Source of the DNA: Prevotellaceae bacterium UBA1787
GTDB lineage: Bacteria > Bacteroidota > Bacteroidia > Bacteroidales > Bacteroidaceae
Length of the DNA stretch: 7,487 nt
Reading direction: 5' to 3'
Assembly: GCA_002315195.1 (NCBI GenBank)
Contig: DCGD01000139.1
Location: 3,533-11,019 of the forward strand
Shown here: in pieces, positions 1-6,401 of the stretch
Position numbering within the stretch: the first letter of the stretch is position 1
How the letters are laid out: each line of letters opens with the position of its first letter
Notes under the pieces: model-generated
Database searches by the model: none
Told to the model about the DNA's origin: nothing
What the model saw: the letters and a program-made list of their open reading frames with translations, nothing else
Made by a program: the position numbers and the translations under genes

Positions 1-327
1 AATGGAGTCCGAATACTTAAGGAAGAGACCGTAAAATCCTTGCTTGCCGTCTCTTCCCGTCCGGAAAACTTGGGAGAATATTCACTTGGTTTGGGCGCAC
101 CCTCGAAAGACCACGAAGACGCATGGTTTGGACACGGAGGCGCTTGGGGTACCAACTGCATGGTGAACTGGCATAAAAAGGAATTGAGACTATGGGTAGT
201 TCAGGTTTGTGGCGCCCAGCCTTGGTATGGAGCCGTGGAAGAAGCCGCCAAAAAGTTTTTCTCGCAAACCATTGACAATGAAAACATCAAGGCCTACACC
301 GGGAGAACAGGCAACAACAAAAAATAA
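1..327 (+). CDS. Serine hydrolase, beta-lactamase/PBP-like fold, 3' part only
   Basis: The reading frame is open from base 1 and ends at TAA 325-327, giving the last 108 residues of a protein whose start lies outside the window. The segment FGHGGAWGT (residues 43-51) is the HxG-type third motif that lines the active site in the serine beta-lactamase-like family (PF00144, class C/esterase/D-aminopeptidase-like). It is followed by a hydrophobic strand, LRLWVVQVCG, typical of the last beta strands of that fold. The catalytic SxxK and YxN motifs would be upstream, so activity cannot be confirmed. Substrate is unknown; secreted or periplasmic hydrolases of this family act on peptides, esters or beta-lactams. 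The gene converges on the MFS gene and has no evident functional link to the division cluster. Family assignment is fairly secure; specific function is not. Confidence 0.75.
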   Translation, partial: NGVRILKEETVKSLLAVSSRPENLGEYSLGLGAPSKDHEDAWFGHGGAWGTNCMVNWHKKELRLWVVQVCGAQPWYGAVEEAAKKFFSQTIDNENIKAYTGRTGNNKK

Positions 328-340
328 GTCCAAATTCAAG

Positions 341-375
341 AAATGTGCTATCCTTTTGAAAGATAGCACATTTTT
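341..375 (+). terminator. Rho-independent terminator after the serine hydrolase
   Basis: A perfect 12-bp inverted repeat, AAATGTGCTATC (341-352) and GATAGCACATTT (362-373), encloses a 9-nt loop and runs into five T's (371-375), 13 bases after the hydrolase stop codon. In the + direction this is a good intrinsic terminator. Read on the - strand the same hairpin lies just beyond the MFS stop codon and is followed by TTTCTTGAATTT, a weaker U-rich tail. It may therefore serve both convergent units, more weakly for the leftward one. Confidence 0.8.
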
Positions 376-406
376 CTTACCAAACAAAAAAATTAAACCG
401 TTGCCG

Positions 407-1771
407 CTATTTACTTATGCTGTTTTTTTCCAACCCATAACCATATTTCCTATCCGCCAAGCGCAACAACAATCCCACAAAAAACGACATTATTGCAATG
501 CCGGTGAAAATACACATAGGCAAGGTATAATCATATTCATGCGTCTCAACGCCATTCAGGACTTTCGTGCCAATGATACAATGGTTTTCAAGGACATTTC
601 CAATAAGAATTGGCACACCCCACAATCCCACGTTCTGAATAAAGAAAATGAGAGCGTACGCCGTCCCCAACTGCCTGACGGGAAAGATCCTTGCCACACT
701 GGGCCACATGGCACTCGGCACCAAGGAGAAAGCTATGCCCAACACCACTATCAACACAATAGCGAGCACCGAAGAATGTAAGAACGGCAGCGAATACATG
801 AAATGTACGCAGATTAGCATGGCCGATCCCCACATCATTATGGATGCCGCCCTGCCGTACTTGTCTATCATCCTGCCAAAAACAGGCGTAAGGACCAAAG
901 CGCCCAGGGCAGGAAGACCCGCTATGGTTCCCGACAAATCTTCCGGAACACCATATTTCAAAGTCATCAACTGAGTCGCGAACTTTTGGAACGGGAAGAT
1001 ACAAGAATAAAACAACACACACATGAGAGCAATAAGCCAAAATCCACGGTTTGACACGACTGACCTCACATCACGAAACGAAAATTTCTCATCATCAGCC
1101 ACATTCTCCAACCGTACTTGAGTATCCAATTTTCGGTCCAAGAACGCAAACACCACGAACGACAGCAAACCACCAATCAATAGGCAACCGCCTATGAAAA
1201 GAGGCATCGTCAAGCCCCACGATTTGGCCATCGGTATTGCTACCGCGTAGGCTACTTGTGAACCGATACGGGCCAATGCCACCTGCACCCCCATGGCCAA
1301 AGCCATTTCCTTGCCTTCAAACCACTTCGCAATAATCTTCGTTACAGTGATGCCCGCCACTTCAGCGCCGACGCCAAAAACGGAATAGCCGGCCGATGCC
1401 AACAGAACATCAAATTTCATGCCGAACACAGACATGGCCGTCCCTCCAAAGCAAACCATACTGAAATATTCCGCTGCCGTCCCCACAACCATGAGTACCG
1501 CTGAAAGCAATCCCGTGAAACGGACTCCGAACTTGTCCAACATAAGTCCGCCCCAAATCAACATCAGCAGGAAGACGTTGAGGAAACTGTAGGCACTGGT
1601 ATAGGTTCCATACTCACCGCTTGTCCATTTCAACTGTCCTTCCAACAACCGTTCAAGCGGAGCCATCACATCATTGACATAGTACGCCGCCATCATTGTG
1701 AACGAGACAACGAAAAGCGCTCCCCAACGAGCCGCGGCGGAATCCCTAAGCGTTCTTTTGCGTTCAATCAT
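407..1771 (-). CDS. Major facilitator superfamily transporter
   Basis: This is a complete 454-residue inner-membrane protein with about 12 hydrophobic segments, the usual MFS size. The N-terminal half has the loop 2-3 motif A, GGLMLDKFGVR (residues 74-84). The C-terminal half repeats it as GRMIDKYGR (299-307), and a charged, hydrophilic central loop (about 212-242) separates the halves. The GEYGTYTSAYSFLNVF stretch before motif A recalls the MFSD1-like branch, linked to peptide transport in animals, but that is a weak resemblance read by eye; the substrate is unknown. The start is ATG at 1771-1769, the only plausible start, and the stop is TAG. It begins 36 nt after the FtsZ-B stop with no visible terminator between, so it may be read through from the division operon. 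The 3' end meets the hairpin at 341-375. Confidence 0.88.
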   Translation of the reverse strand: MIERKRTLRDSAAARWGALFVVSFTMMAAYYVNDVMAPLERLLEGQLKWTSGEYGTYTSAYSFLNVFLLMLIWGGLMLDKFGVRFTGLLSAVLMVVGTAAEYFSMVCFGGTAMSVFGMKFDVLLASAGYSVFGVGAEVAGITVTKIIAKWFEGKEMALAMGVQVALARIGSQVAYAVAIPMAKSWGLTMPLFIGGCLLIGGLLSFVVFAFLDRKLDTQVRLENVADDEKFSFRDVRSVVSNRGFWLIALMCVLFYSCIFPFQKFATQLMTLKYGVPEDLSGTIAGLPALGALVLTPVFGRMIDKYGRAASIMMWGSAMLICVHFMYSLPFLHSSVLAIVLIVVLGIAFSLVPSAMWPSVARIFPVRQLGTAYALIFFIQNVGLWGVPILIGNVLENHCIIGTKVLNGVETHEYDYTLPMCIFTGIAIMSFFVGLLLRLADRKYGYGLEKNSISK

Positions 1772-1807
1772 TGTTTTATATTCAAATGGTTTCTTCTATG
1801 TTCGTTG

Positions 1808-3121
1808 TCAAAAGACTATGGTATTGTCTGCGATTTCACTTGTGGGTTCTTGCTTTTCGGGCATATTATGCGCATTGTCGCGATTTCTTATCGCATTGAG
1901 TTCACTCATGTCACGCTTGAACGTAGGACTTGATTCAACCATCGAAATCACTTCTTCATTATCCAGGTCAACCGCATTGAAACGATACACTTGGTAACGA
2001 CGCTTCCTGTGCGTATGGTCATTTGTGTAGAACACATCGCGACGCACACGTTTGCGTTCCTCCTCTACTTCGTCAGCGACAGTGTCCTGCTGTTCCTTTC
2101 CCTTTCCCATATCAGCCAAAACATCGCTTAAGCCAAATCCGGTAGCAAGTATGGTTACTTTCACTTTCTTCCCCAATGTTTCATCCGTTCCAATACCGAA
2201 CTTTGTTTCAACATTAGGGTCAAACTTTGCCATGAAATCGTTCACTTCATTCATTTCTTCCATCATCAATGCATTTTCGGCATTTTGGCTGCTAACGATA
2301 TTTACAAGTATCCTCTTGGACTTGAATACGTCGCTATGGTTGAGCAACGGTGAATTCAACGCATCCTGAATTGCCTTGTTCACACGTTCTTCACCCTCTC
2401 CGAACGCCGTACTCATGATGGCAACGCCACCTTCCTTCAACACCGTCTTGACATCCTGGAAGTCCAGATTCATCGTACCCCTCAGAGTAATGATCTCCGC
2501 GATGCTCTTCGCGGCGATGCTCAACGTATCATCCGCCTTTGCGAAAGCATCCAACAAGGTAAGATTAGGATAAATTTCACGAAGACGCTCATTGTTTACG
2601 ACAAGAAGCGCATCCACATGTTTCTGCATTTCTTCCAATCCATCAAGAGCCTGATCAATCTTTCGATTGCCTTCAAAACGAAATGGGATGGTGACAATGC
2701 CAACGGTGAGAATATCCAATTTCTTTGCTTCACGCGCTACAATCGGCGCCGCCCCCGTCCCGGTTCCACCACCCATTCCGGCAGTAATAAACACCATCTT
2801 CGTTCCGTCATTCAATATGGAACGAATGCCGTCGAGACTCTCCTCCGCCGCCTTGCGGCCTTGCGCCGGCCGGTTTCCCGCACCCAATCCCTCAGTGCCC
2901 AACTGTAGATGAATGGGAACTGGAGAACTATCAAGCGCTTGATTATCTGTATTGCACACGACAAACGACACATCATGAATACCTTCATTATACATATGGT
3001 TGACAGCATTGCCACCACCCCCTCCAACACCAATGACTTTAATGATGGTTGTTTTTTGACGCGGCAGTTCGAATTTCAAAATGCTGGCCGTTTCCTGTAC
3101 GTTGTCTTCAAAATTCAACAT
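1808..3121 (-). CDS. ftsZ: Cell division protein FtsZ, canonical copy (FtsZ-B)
   Basis: Tubulin-like GTPase that polymerises at midcell into the division ring. Counted from ATG 3121-3119 it has 437 residues. A frame-extending TTG at 3130 is less likely. Visible motifs are the T1 loop GVGGGGGNA (31-39), T3 GLGAGNRP (78-85), the tubulin signature GGGTGTG (117-123), FEG (149-151), nucleotide-contact N177 in NNERL, F193 and D197-D198 at the start of helix H7, and T7 with N218, D220 and D223, which activates GTP hydrolysis in the next subunit. The core ends near residue 330. A short charged linker (about 335-375) leads to a C-terminal peptide (about 377-411) shared with the upstream copy, then a 26-residue extra tail. 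All expected catalytic residues are present, so this is probably the housekeeping FtsZ. It lies 20 nt downstream of FtsZ-A. Confidence 0.96.
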   Translation of the reverse strand: MLNFEDNVQETASILKFELPRQKTTIIKVIGVGGGGGNAVNHMYNEGIHDVSFVVCNTDNQALDSSPVPIHLQLGTEGLGAGNRPAQGRKAAEESLDGIRSILNDGTKMVFITAGMGGGTGTGAAPIVAREAKKLDILTVGIVTIPFRFEGNRKIDQALDGLEEMQKHVDALLVVNNERLREIYPNLTLLDAFAKADDTLSIAAKSIAEIITLRGTMNLDFQDVKTVLKEGGVAIMSTAFGEGEERVNKAIQDALNSPLLNHSDVFKSKRILVNIVSSQNAENALMMEEMNEVNDFMAKFDPNVETKFGIGTDETLGKKVKVTILATGFGLSDVLADMGKGKEQQDTVADEVEEERKRVRRDVFYTNDHTHRKRRYQVYRFNAVDLDNEEVISMVESSPTFKRDMSELNAIRNRDNAHNMPEKQEPTSEIADNTIVF

Positions 3122-3141
3122 ATATTTCAATTATTTCTCAA

Positions 3142-4458
3142 TTAATTTTCTCGTTTTTCCATTTCCCTGATAATATTCAGAGTTTCAGCCTTTCGGTTGT
3201 AAGTGGGTGTTTCAGCCACCTTTGCAATGATGGTTTCGTCATCCATGCTTTTCGCATTGAACACATAGTAATAATAATTGTTTCTTCCATTTTGACGTAT
3301 CGTTCCATAATAGGTTTGAAACAACTCCCGCTCATGCGTACTGTTCAAGAAATCCCCATCTTGTGTAGCGTTTTCAATGTCACCTAACCCGGAAACAAGA
3401 AGCGTTACCTTCACTTGCTTTCCCAATTCTTCACATTCAGGCGCCAGTCCAAACTTAGCCCAAGTCATGTCCTGAAATCCGTTCATAAAATCAGTCACTT
3501 CATTCTGCTCACTCATCATCAACGGTGCATCCTTCTGACTGTACGAAACATTCACCAACACTTTCCTTGATTTGAACACATCGTTAAAATCCAGCAACGG
3601 AGAGCTCAAGGCATCTTCAATGGCTTTGCTCACACGACCGACCCCCTCGGCATAGCCCGTACTTATGACGGCAACACGCCCCTTAGTAAGCACTTCATTC
3701 ACGTCGCGGAAATCAACATTCACTCTTCCGTCCACATAAATAAGATCAATAATGCTCTTGGCGGCGTTACACAAAATATCGTCGACGCACTCGTATGCGG
3801 AAAGACATTCGTAATCTTTGTAATGTTCGGCAAGACGCTGATTGTTCACTACAATCATTGCGTCAACGTATTTCTTCATTTCCTCAAGCCCTCCAAGAGC
3901 CTGCATAATTTTCGAATTGCCTTCTCCCAAAAAAGGAAGCGTTACAATAGCGACCGTCAGAATGCCCAGCTCACTGGCCTCACGCGCAACAATGGGAGCG
4001 GCCCCGGTTCCTGTTCCTCCACCCATTCCCGCCGTAATGAACACCATCTTAGTGCCATCGTTCAGCATCTGTCGGATTTCCTCTACGCTCTCCTCCGCTT
4101 TCTGTCTTCCACGTTCACAGATGTTACCCGCACCAAGACCATCAGTGCCCAACTGCATGTGCATCGGTACAGCCATTTTCTTGAGTGCGGCCAAATCGGT
4201 ATTGCATACGACAAAAGACACGTTCTTTATGCCTTCAAGATACATATGATTCACCGCATTTCCACCACCCCCCCCGACACCGACAACCTTGATGATGGGC
4301 TTGTTGTCTGATCTTCGCTCCATGTTATTGATATTTAGCATGGAACGCAGATCTTCCGACAACGGGGCATACCCCTTCCCCATCACCTCTTCCTTGGTGG
4401 GAACTTTATCGACTGTATCGTCAGTCTGGAAATTAATCAATGTGTCACTACAATTCAT
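3142..4458 (-). CDS. ftsZ: Divergent second FtsZ paralogue (FtsZ-A)
   Basis: Second complete FtsZ-family GTPase, 438 residues from ATG 4458-4456 (a TTG at 4467 also extends the frame but is less likely). The core aligns without gaps to FtsZ-B over residues 55-308 with about 65% identity by hand count. Retained: GVGGGGGNA (60-68), GGGTGTG (146-152), N206 and R208 in NNQRL, D226-D227, and T7 residues N247, D249 and D252. Altered relative to FtsZ-B: T3 GNRP becomes GNIC (C114 replaces Pro), FEG becomes GEG (178-180), F becomes Y222, and the Gly pair after T7 becomes Gly-Arg (260-261). It has an N-terminal extension of about 29 residues and seven cysteines. The gene starts 9 nt after the YqeY stop. 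It is probably an active or partly active GTPase that co-assembles with FtsZ-B; that role is inferred. An internal ATG at 4323 would give a 393-residue form without the extension. Confidence 0.93.
   Translation of the reverse strand: MNCSDTLINFQTDDTVDKVPTKEEVMGKGYAPLSEDLRSMLNINNMERRSDNKPIIKVVGVGGGGGNAVNHMYLEGIKNVSFVVCNTDLAALKKMAVPMHMQLGTDGLGAGNICERGRQKAEESVEEIRQMLNDGTKMVFITAGMGGGTGTGAAPIVAREASELGILTVAIVTLPFLGEGNSKIMQALGGLEEMKKYVDAMIVVNNQRLAEHYKDYECLSAYECVDDILCNAAKSIIDLIYVDGRVNVDFRDVNEVLTKGRVAVISTGYAEGVGRVSKAIEDALSSPLLDFNDVFKSRKVLVNVSYSQKDAPLMMSEQNEVTDFMNGFQDMTWAKFGLAPECEELGKQVKVTLLVSGLGDIENATQDGDFLNSTHERELFQTYYGTIRQNGRNNYYYYVFNAKSMDDETIIAKVAETPTYNRKAETLNIIREMEKREN
4268..4275. repeat. Eight-base C tract inside FtsZ-A T1 loop
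   Basis: Eight consecutive C's on the + strand, read as G's in the coding sense, encode part of the five-glycine T1 phosphate loop (residues about 62-66). The matching site in FtsZ-B is interrupted into shorter runs. A slip of one base here would frameshift FtsZ-A almost at the start of its GTPase domain. Confidence 0.8.
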
Positions 4459-4467
4459 AGATTGCAA

Positions 4468-4917
4468 CTAAGACAACAACCGTTTGACCACCTCGGATAT
4501 GGCCTTGCCGTCCGCCTTGCCATTCAATTTTCTTGAGGCCATGCCCATCACCTTGCCCATATCCTTCATGGACGAAGCGCCCGTCTCAGAAATCAGGACT
4601 TTTACCTCTTCTTCAATTTCCTCAATAGACAGTTGTTTGGGAAGATACTCCTCAATGACCGCCGCCTGCGCATTTTCCTCATTGGCGAGGTCTTCCCTTC
4701 CCTTGTCCTGATACACGGCAGCCGTATCACGACCTTGTTTCGCCAATTTCATCAGTATCTTCAAGGCGATGTCATCGTTCAGTTCCCCATTGCTCCCCGG
4801 AGCGGTTTTTGCCTCAAGGAAACATTTCTTGATGTTGCGGAGTGCATCCAACCTCACCTTGTCTCTTGCCTTCATGGCTGCAACAATATCCTTGCTTACT
4901 TGCTCAAAAAGTCCCAT
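4468..4917 (-). CDS. GatB/YqeY domain-containing protein
   Basis: A complete 149-residue protein of the YqeY family (PF09424), related to the tail domain of GatB, the tRNA-dependent amidotransferase subunit. Recognisable family segments are MKARDKVRLDALR (15-27), EEYLPKQLSIEEIE (89-102) and the C-terminal MGKVMGMASRKLNGKADGKA (120-139), the helical domain thought to recognise tRNA. It has no signal peptide or membrane segment and is cytosolic. The cellular role of free-standing YqeY proteins is not established; a link to tRNA or translation quality is inferred from the GatB similarity. It starts at ATG 4917-4915, 20 nt after the ftsA stop, and ends 9 nt before FtsZ-A, so it is surely co-transcribed. 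In Bacteroidales as I recall them this gene usually follows ftsZ; here it precedes both ftsZ genes. Confidence 0.93.
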   Translation of the reverse strand: MGLFEQVSKDIVAAMKARDKVRLDALRNIKKCFLEAKTAPGSNGELNDDIALKILMKLAKQGRDTAAVYQDKGREDLANEENAQAAVIEEYLPKQLSIEEIEEEVKVLISETGASSMKDMGKVMGMASRKLNGKADGKAISEVVKRLLS

Positions 4918-4937
4918 GGTTATCTATTGTTTTATTT

Positions 4938-6362
4938 TTATTTTGTTTTTTTCGTGTTCGTGTAATAATCGTCATCGTCATCACCAACCAACGCATCAGA
5001 CAATTGCTTCACTCTATCGGCTATGCGCTTAAAAAATGAAGGCTTCTTGTCGTTGATGGGGGGGGTTGGATTGTTTTGTTTTACCTGTTCTTCCTCATTC
5101 GTCTCATTATTCTCTGTCACGGGCTTTTGCTCCTCTTCTTGCTGTTCTTCGTTCTCCTGATCAAACATATCCACAGGTTTCACAATCTTCGGAATGGGAG
5201 CGGTACATATTTTGTCACCCTTGACCAACAAAGCCAGCGTCCCCAACACACTGTTCAATTCATTTCTCATCGAACCCACACTGGGGGCGAAACGCACATT
5301 TGCGTGCGCCATTTTCGCAAAATCCACCTTGCAATCACCAACCATCTTCTTGTACAATCGAGGAAGATTCTTGATGTTGGAACCACCACCCATCAATACG
5401 GCGCCACTCTTCAAACTGTTTACCGCATAACCGGACATGACGACCTGTTCCTTCACGTTGACGAGGATTTCTTCCAAACGCGCCTCAATCACTTCCGCAA
5501 CCTGACCTTTCGTAATCTTAGTACCATCAATCATGCTGTAGACCACCGCGTTGCGCTCCTCATTAGTGAGTTCTTCCGTATCCATGTAACCCAAATTTTG
5601 CTTGAGTTTTTCGGAATTCTCCCAATCAATGTGCAATGACATGATGTCGTTCGTAATATTGTCGCCACCCAAGGGGACGACTCCCACATGACGCAGCAAA
5701 CCCTTGCTATAAACGGAAACCGTTGTCGTATCCGCCCCAAAATCCACCAACATGCATCCCGAGCGTTTTTCATCGTCCGTCAACAACTCATCGCCCGCAA
5801 CCAACGGGATACACTTGTACTCAACAACCGTTGTCCCCACTTGGCTCATACATTGCGCTATGGTGTCGCGAATGATAGGACGCGCCACAATATTTAGATA
5901 ATGACCATTGATGTAATCACTCAATACACCGATAGGGTCAACTTGCTTATGGTTACCCACATTATATTCAAGTGGAACCACGTCCAATATTTTCAATGTT
6001 CCATAAGCAGAGTTTCTGTTTTCGCTCATTAAATCTTTTATCACATCTTGTTGAATTGGAATCGTGCTTCCAAAATTCTTAGCCACGATATTCTCAACGG
6101 AGTGCAAGCCCTGCCCTCCATGGCCTATGTACACCTGCGTCACATTGCATTTTAACAAACCTTGAAGCTGCGCGATAATTAACTGTAATTTATCCACAGC
6201 TTTCCGTATATTGAAAATCATGCCGTTCCGCATAAAATCAGTTGCCTCAGCCTTGACAATAGTATTTACCTCAACGATATTTCCAAGGGTTCTCTTTCCA
6301 CCAATAGCCGTCACCTTCGATGAACCTATTTCAATTGCAATGATAAATTCTTCCGTTGCCAT
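4938..6362 (-). CDS. ftsA: Cell division protein FtsA
   Basis: Actin/Hsp70-fold ATPase that anchors FtsZ filaments to the cytoplasmic membrane and recruits late division proteins. The protein has 474 residues. The phosphate-1 motif AIEIGSSKV is at residues 9-17 (Glu in place of the more common Asp, which fits Bacteroidota FtsA), the FtsA-specific 1C/SHS2 domain at about 84-160, phosphate-2 LVDFGADTTT at 205-214, and the adenosine motif AVLMGGGSN at 321-329. The actin-like core ends near 385. An acidic Glu/Gln/Asn-rich linker follows (about 398-440), then a basic amphipathic helix, SFFKRIADRVKQLSDALV (442-459), the likely membrane-targeting sequence, and finally a DDDDD run and a lysine-rich end. 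The ATG at 6362-6360 is preceded by an AT-rich leader. It lies 39 nt after the ftsQ stop. The ftsA-before-ftsZ arrangement is typical, but here yqeY intervenes. Confidence 0.96.
   Translation of the reverse strand: MATEEFIIAIEIGSSKVTAIGGKRTLGNIVEVNTIVKAEATDFMRNGMIFNIRKAVDKLQLIIAQLQGLLKCNVTQVYIGHGGQGLHSVENIVAKNFGSTIPIQQDVIKDLMSENRNSAYGTLKILDVVPLEYNVGNHKQVDPIGVLSDYINGHYLNIVARPIIRDTIAQCMSQVGTTVVEYKCIPLVAGDELLTDDEKRSGCMLVDFGADTTTVSVYSKGLLRHVGVVPLGGDNITNDIMSLHIDWENSEKLKQNLGYMDTEELTNEERNAVVYSMIDGTKITKGQVAEVIEARLEEILVNVKEQVVMSGYAVNSLKSGAVLMGGGSNIKNLPRLYKKMVGDCKVDFAKMAHANVRFAPSVGSMRNELNSVLGTLALLVKGDKICTAPIPKIVKPVDMFDQENEEQQEEEQKPVTENNETNEEEQVKQNNPTPPINDKKPSFFKRIADRVKQLSDALVGDDDDDYYTNTKKTK
5058..5065. 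repeat. Eight-base G tract inside the FtsA linker
   Basis: Eight consecutive G's on the + strand, read as C's in the ftsA sense, encode the Thr-Pro-Pro part of the linker near residues 433-435, just ahead of the C-terminal amphipathic helix. A one-base slip would change the reading frame before the membrane-targeting helix while leaving the ATPase core intact. Confidence 0.8.
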
Positions 6363-6374
6363 ATTATTATTATT
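6363..6374. repeat. Four ATT repeats directly before the ftsA start
   Basis: Four perfect ATT units abut the ftsA start codon. In the transcript they give an A/U-rich leader of AAU repeats immediately upstream of AUG. Bacteroidota initiate without strong Shine-Dalgarno pairing and favour A-rich leaders, so this probably serves translation initiation rather than being a mobile or variable repeat. Confidence 0.6.
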
Positions 6375-6401
6375 CTTATTGTGTCGTAACCAGTCTCAGC
6401 A

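Noticed and set aside
588..1040. Open frame of 150 codons on the - strand in another frame within the MFS gene
   Set aside because: It overlaps the conserved MFS frame entirely; the MFS frame is intact, so there is no frameshift and no second gene.
2750..2800. Possible recent gene conversion between the two ftsZ copies in the GTP-signature region (compare 4000-4050)
   Set aside because: The protein sequence is identical there, but synonymous differences are scattered throughout, so the identity reflects protein constraint rather than recent exchange.
3119..3130. TTG codons as starts for ftsZ-B (3130), ftsZ-A (4467) and ftsQ (7142)
   Set aside because: In each case an ATG lies three or four codons downstream with good spacing from the preceding gene, and TTG starts are uncommon in Bacteroidota.
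3823..4311. Long open frames on the + strand opposite the ftsZ, ftsA and MFS genes (for example 3823-4311, 5076-5639, 209-781)
   Set aside because: They mirror conserved genes on the other strand, show no recognisable domains and have low-complexity or skewed composition; they are antisense shadows.
6363..6401. Promoter for ftsA in the ftsQ-ftsA gap
   Set aside because: I see no TTTG / TAnnTTTG pair at proper spacing; the AT-rich stretch is explained as a translation leader.
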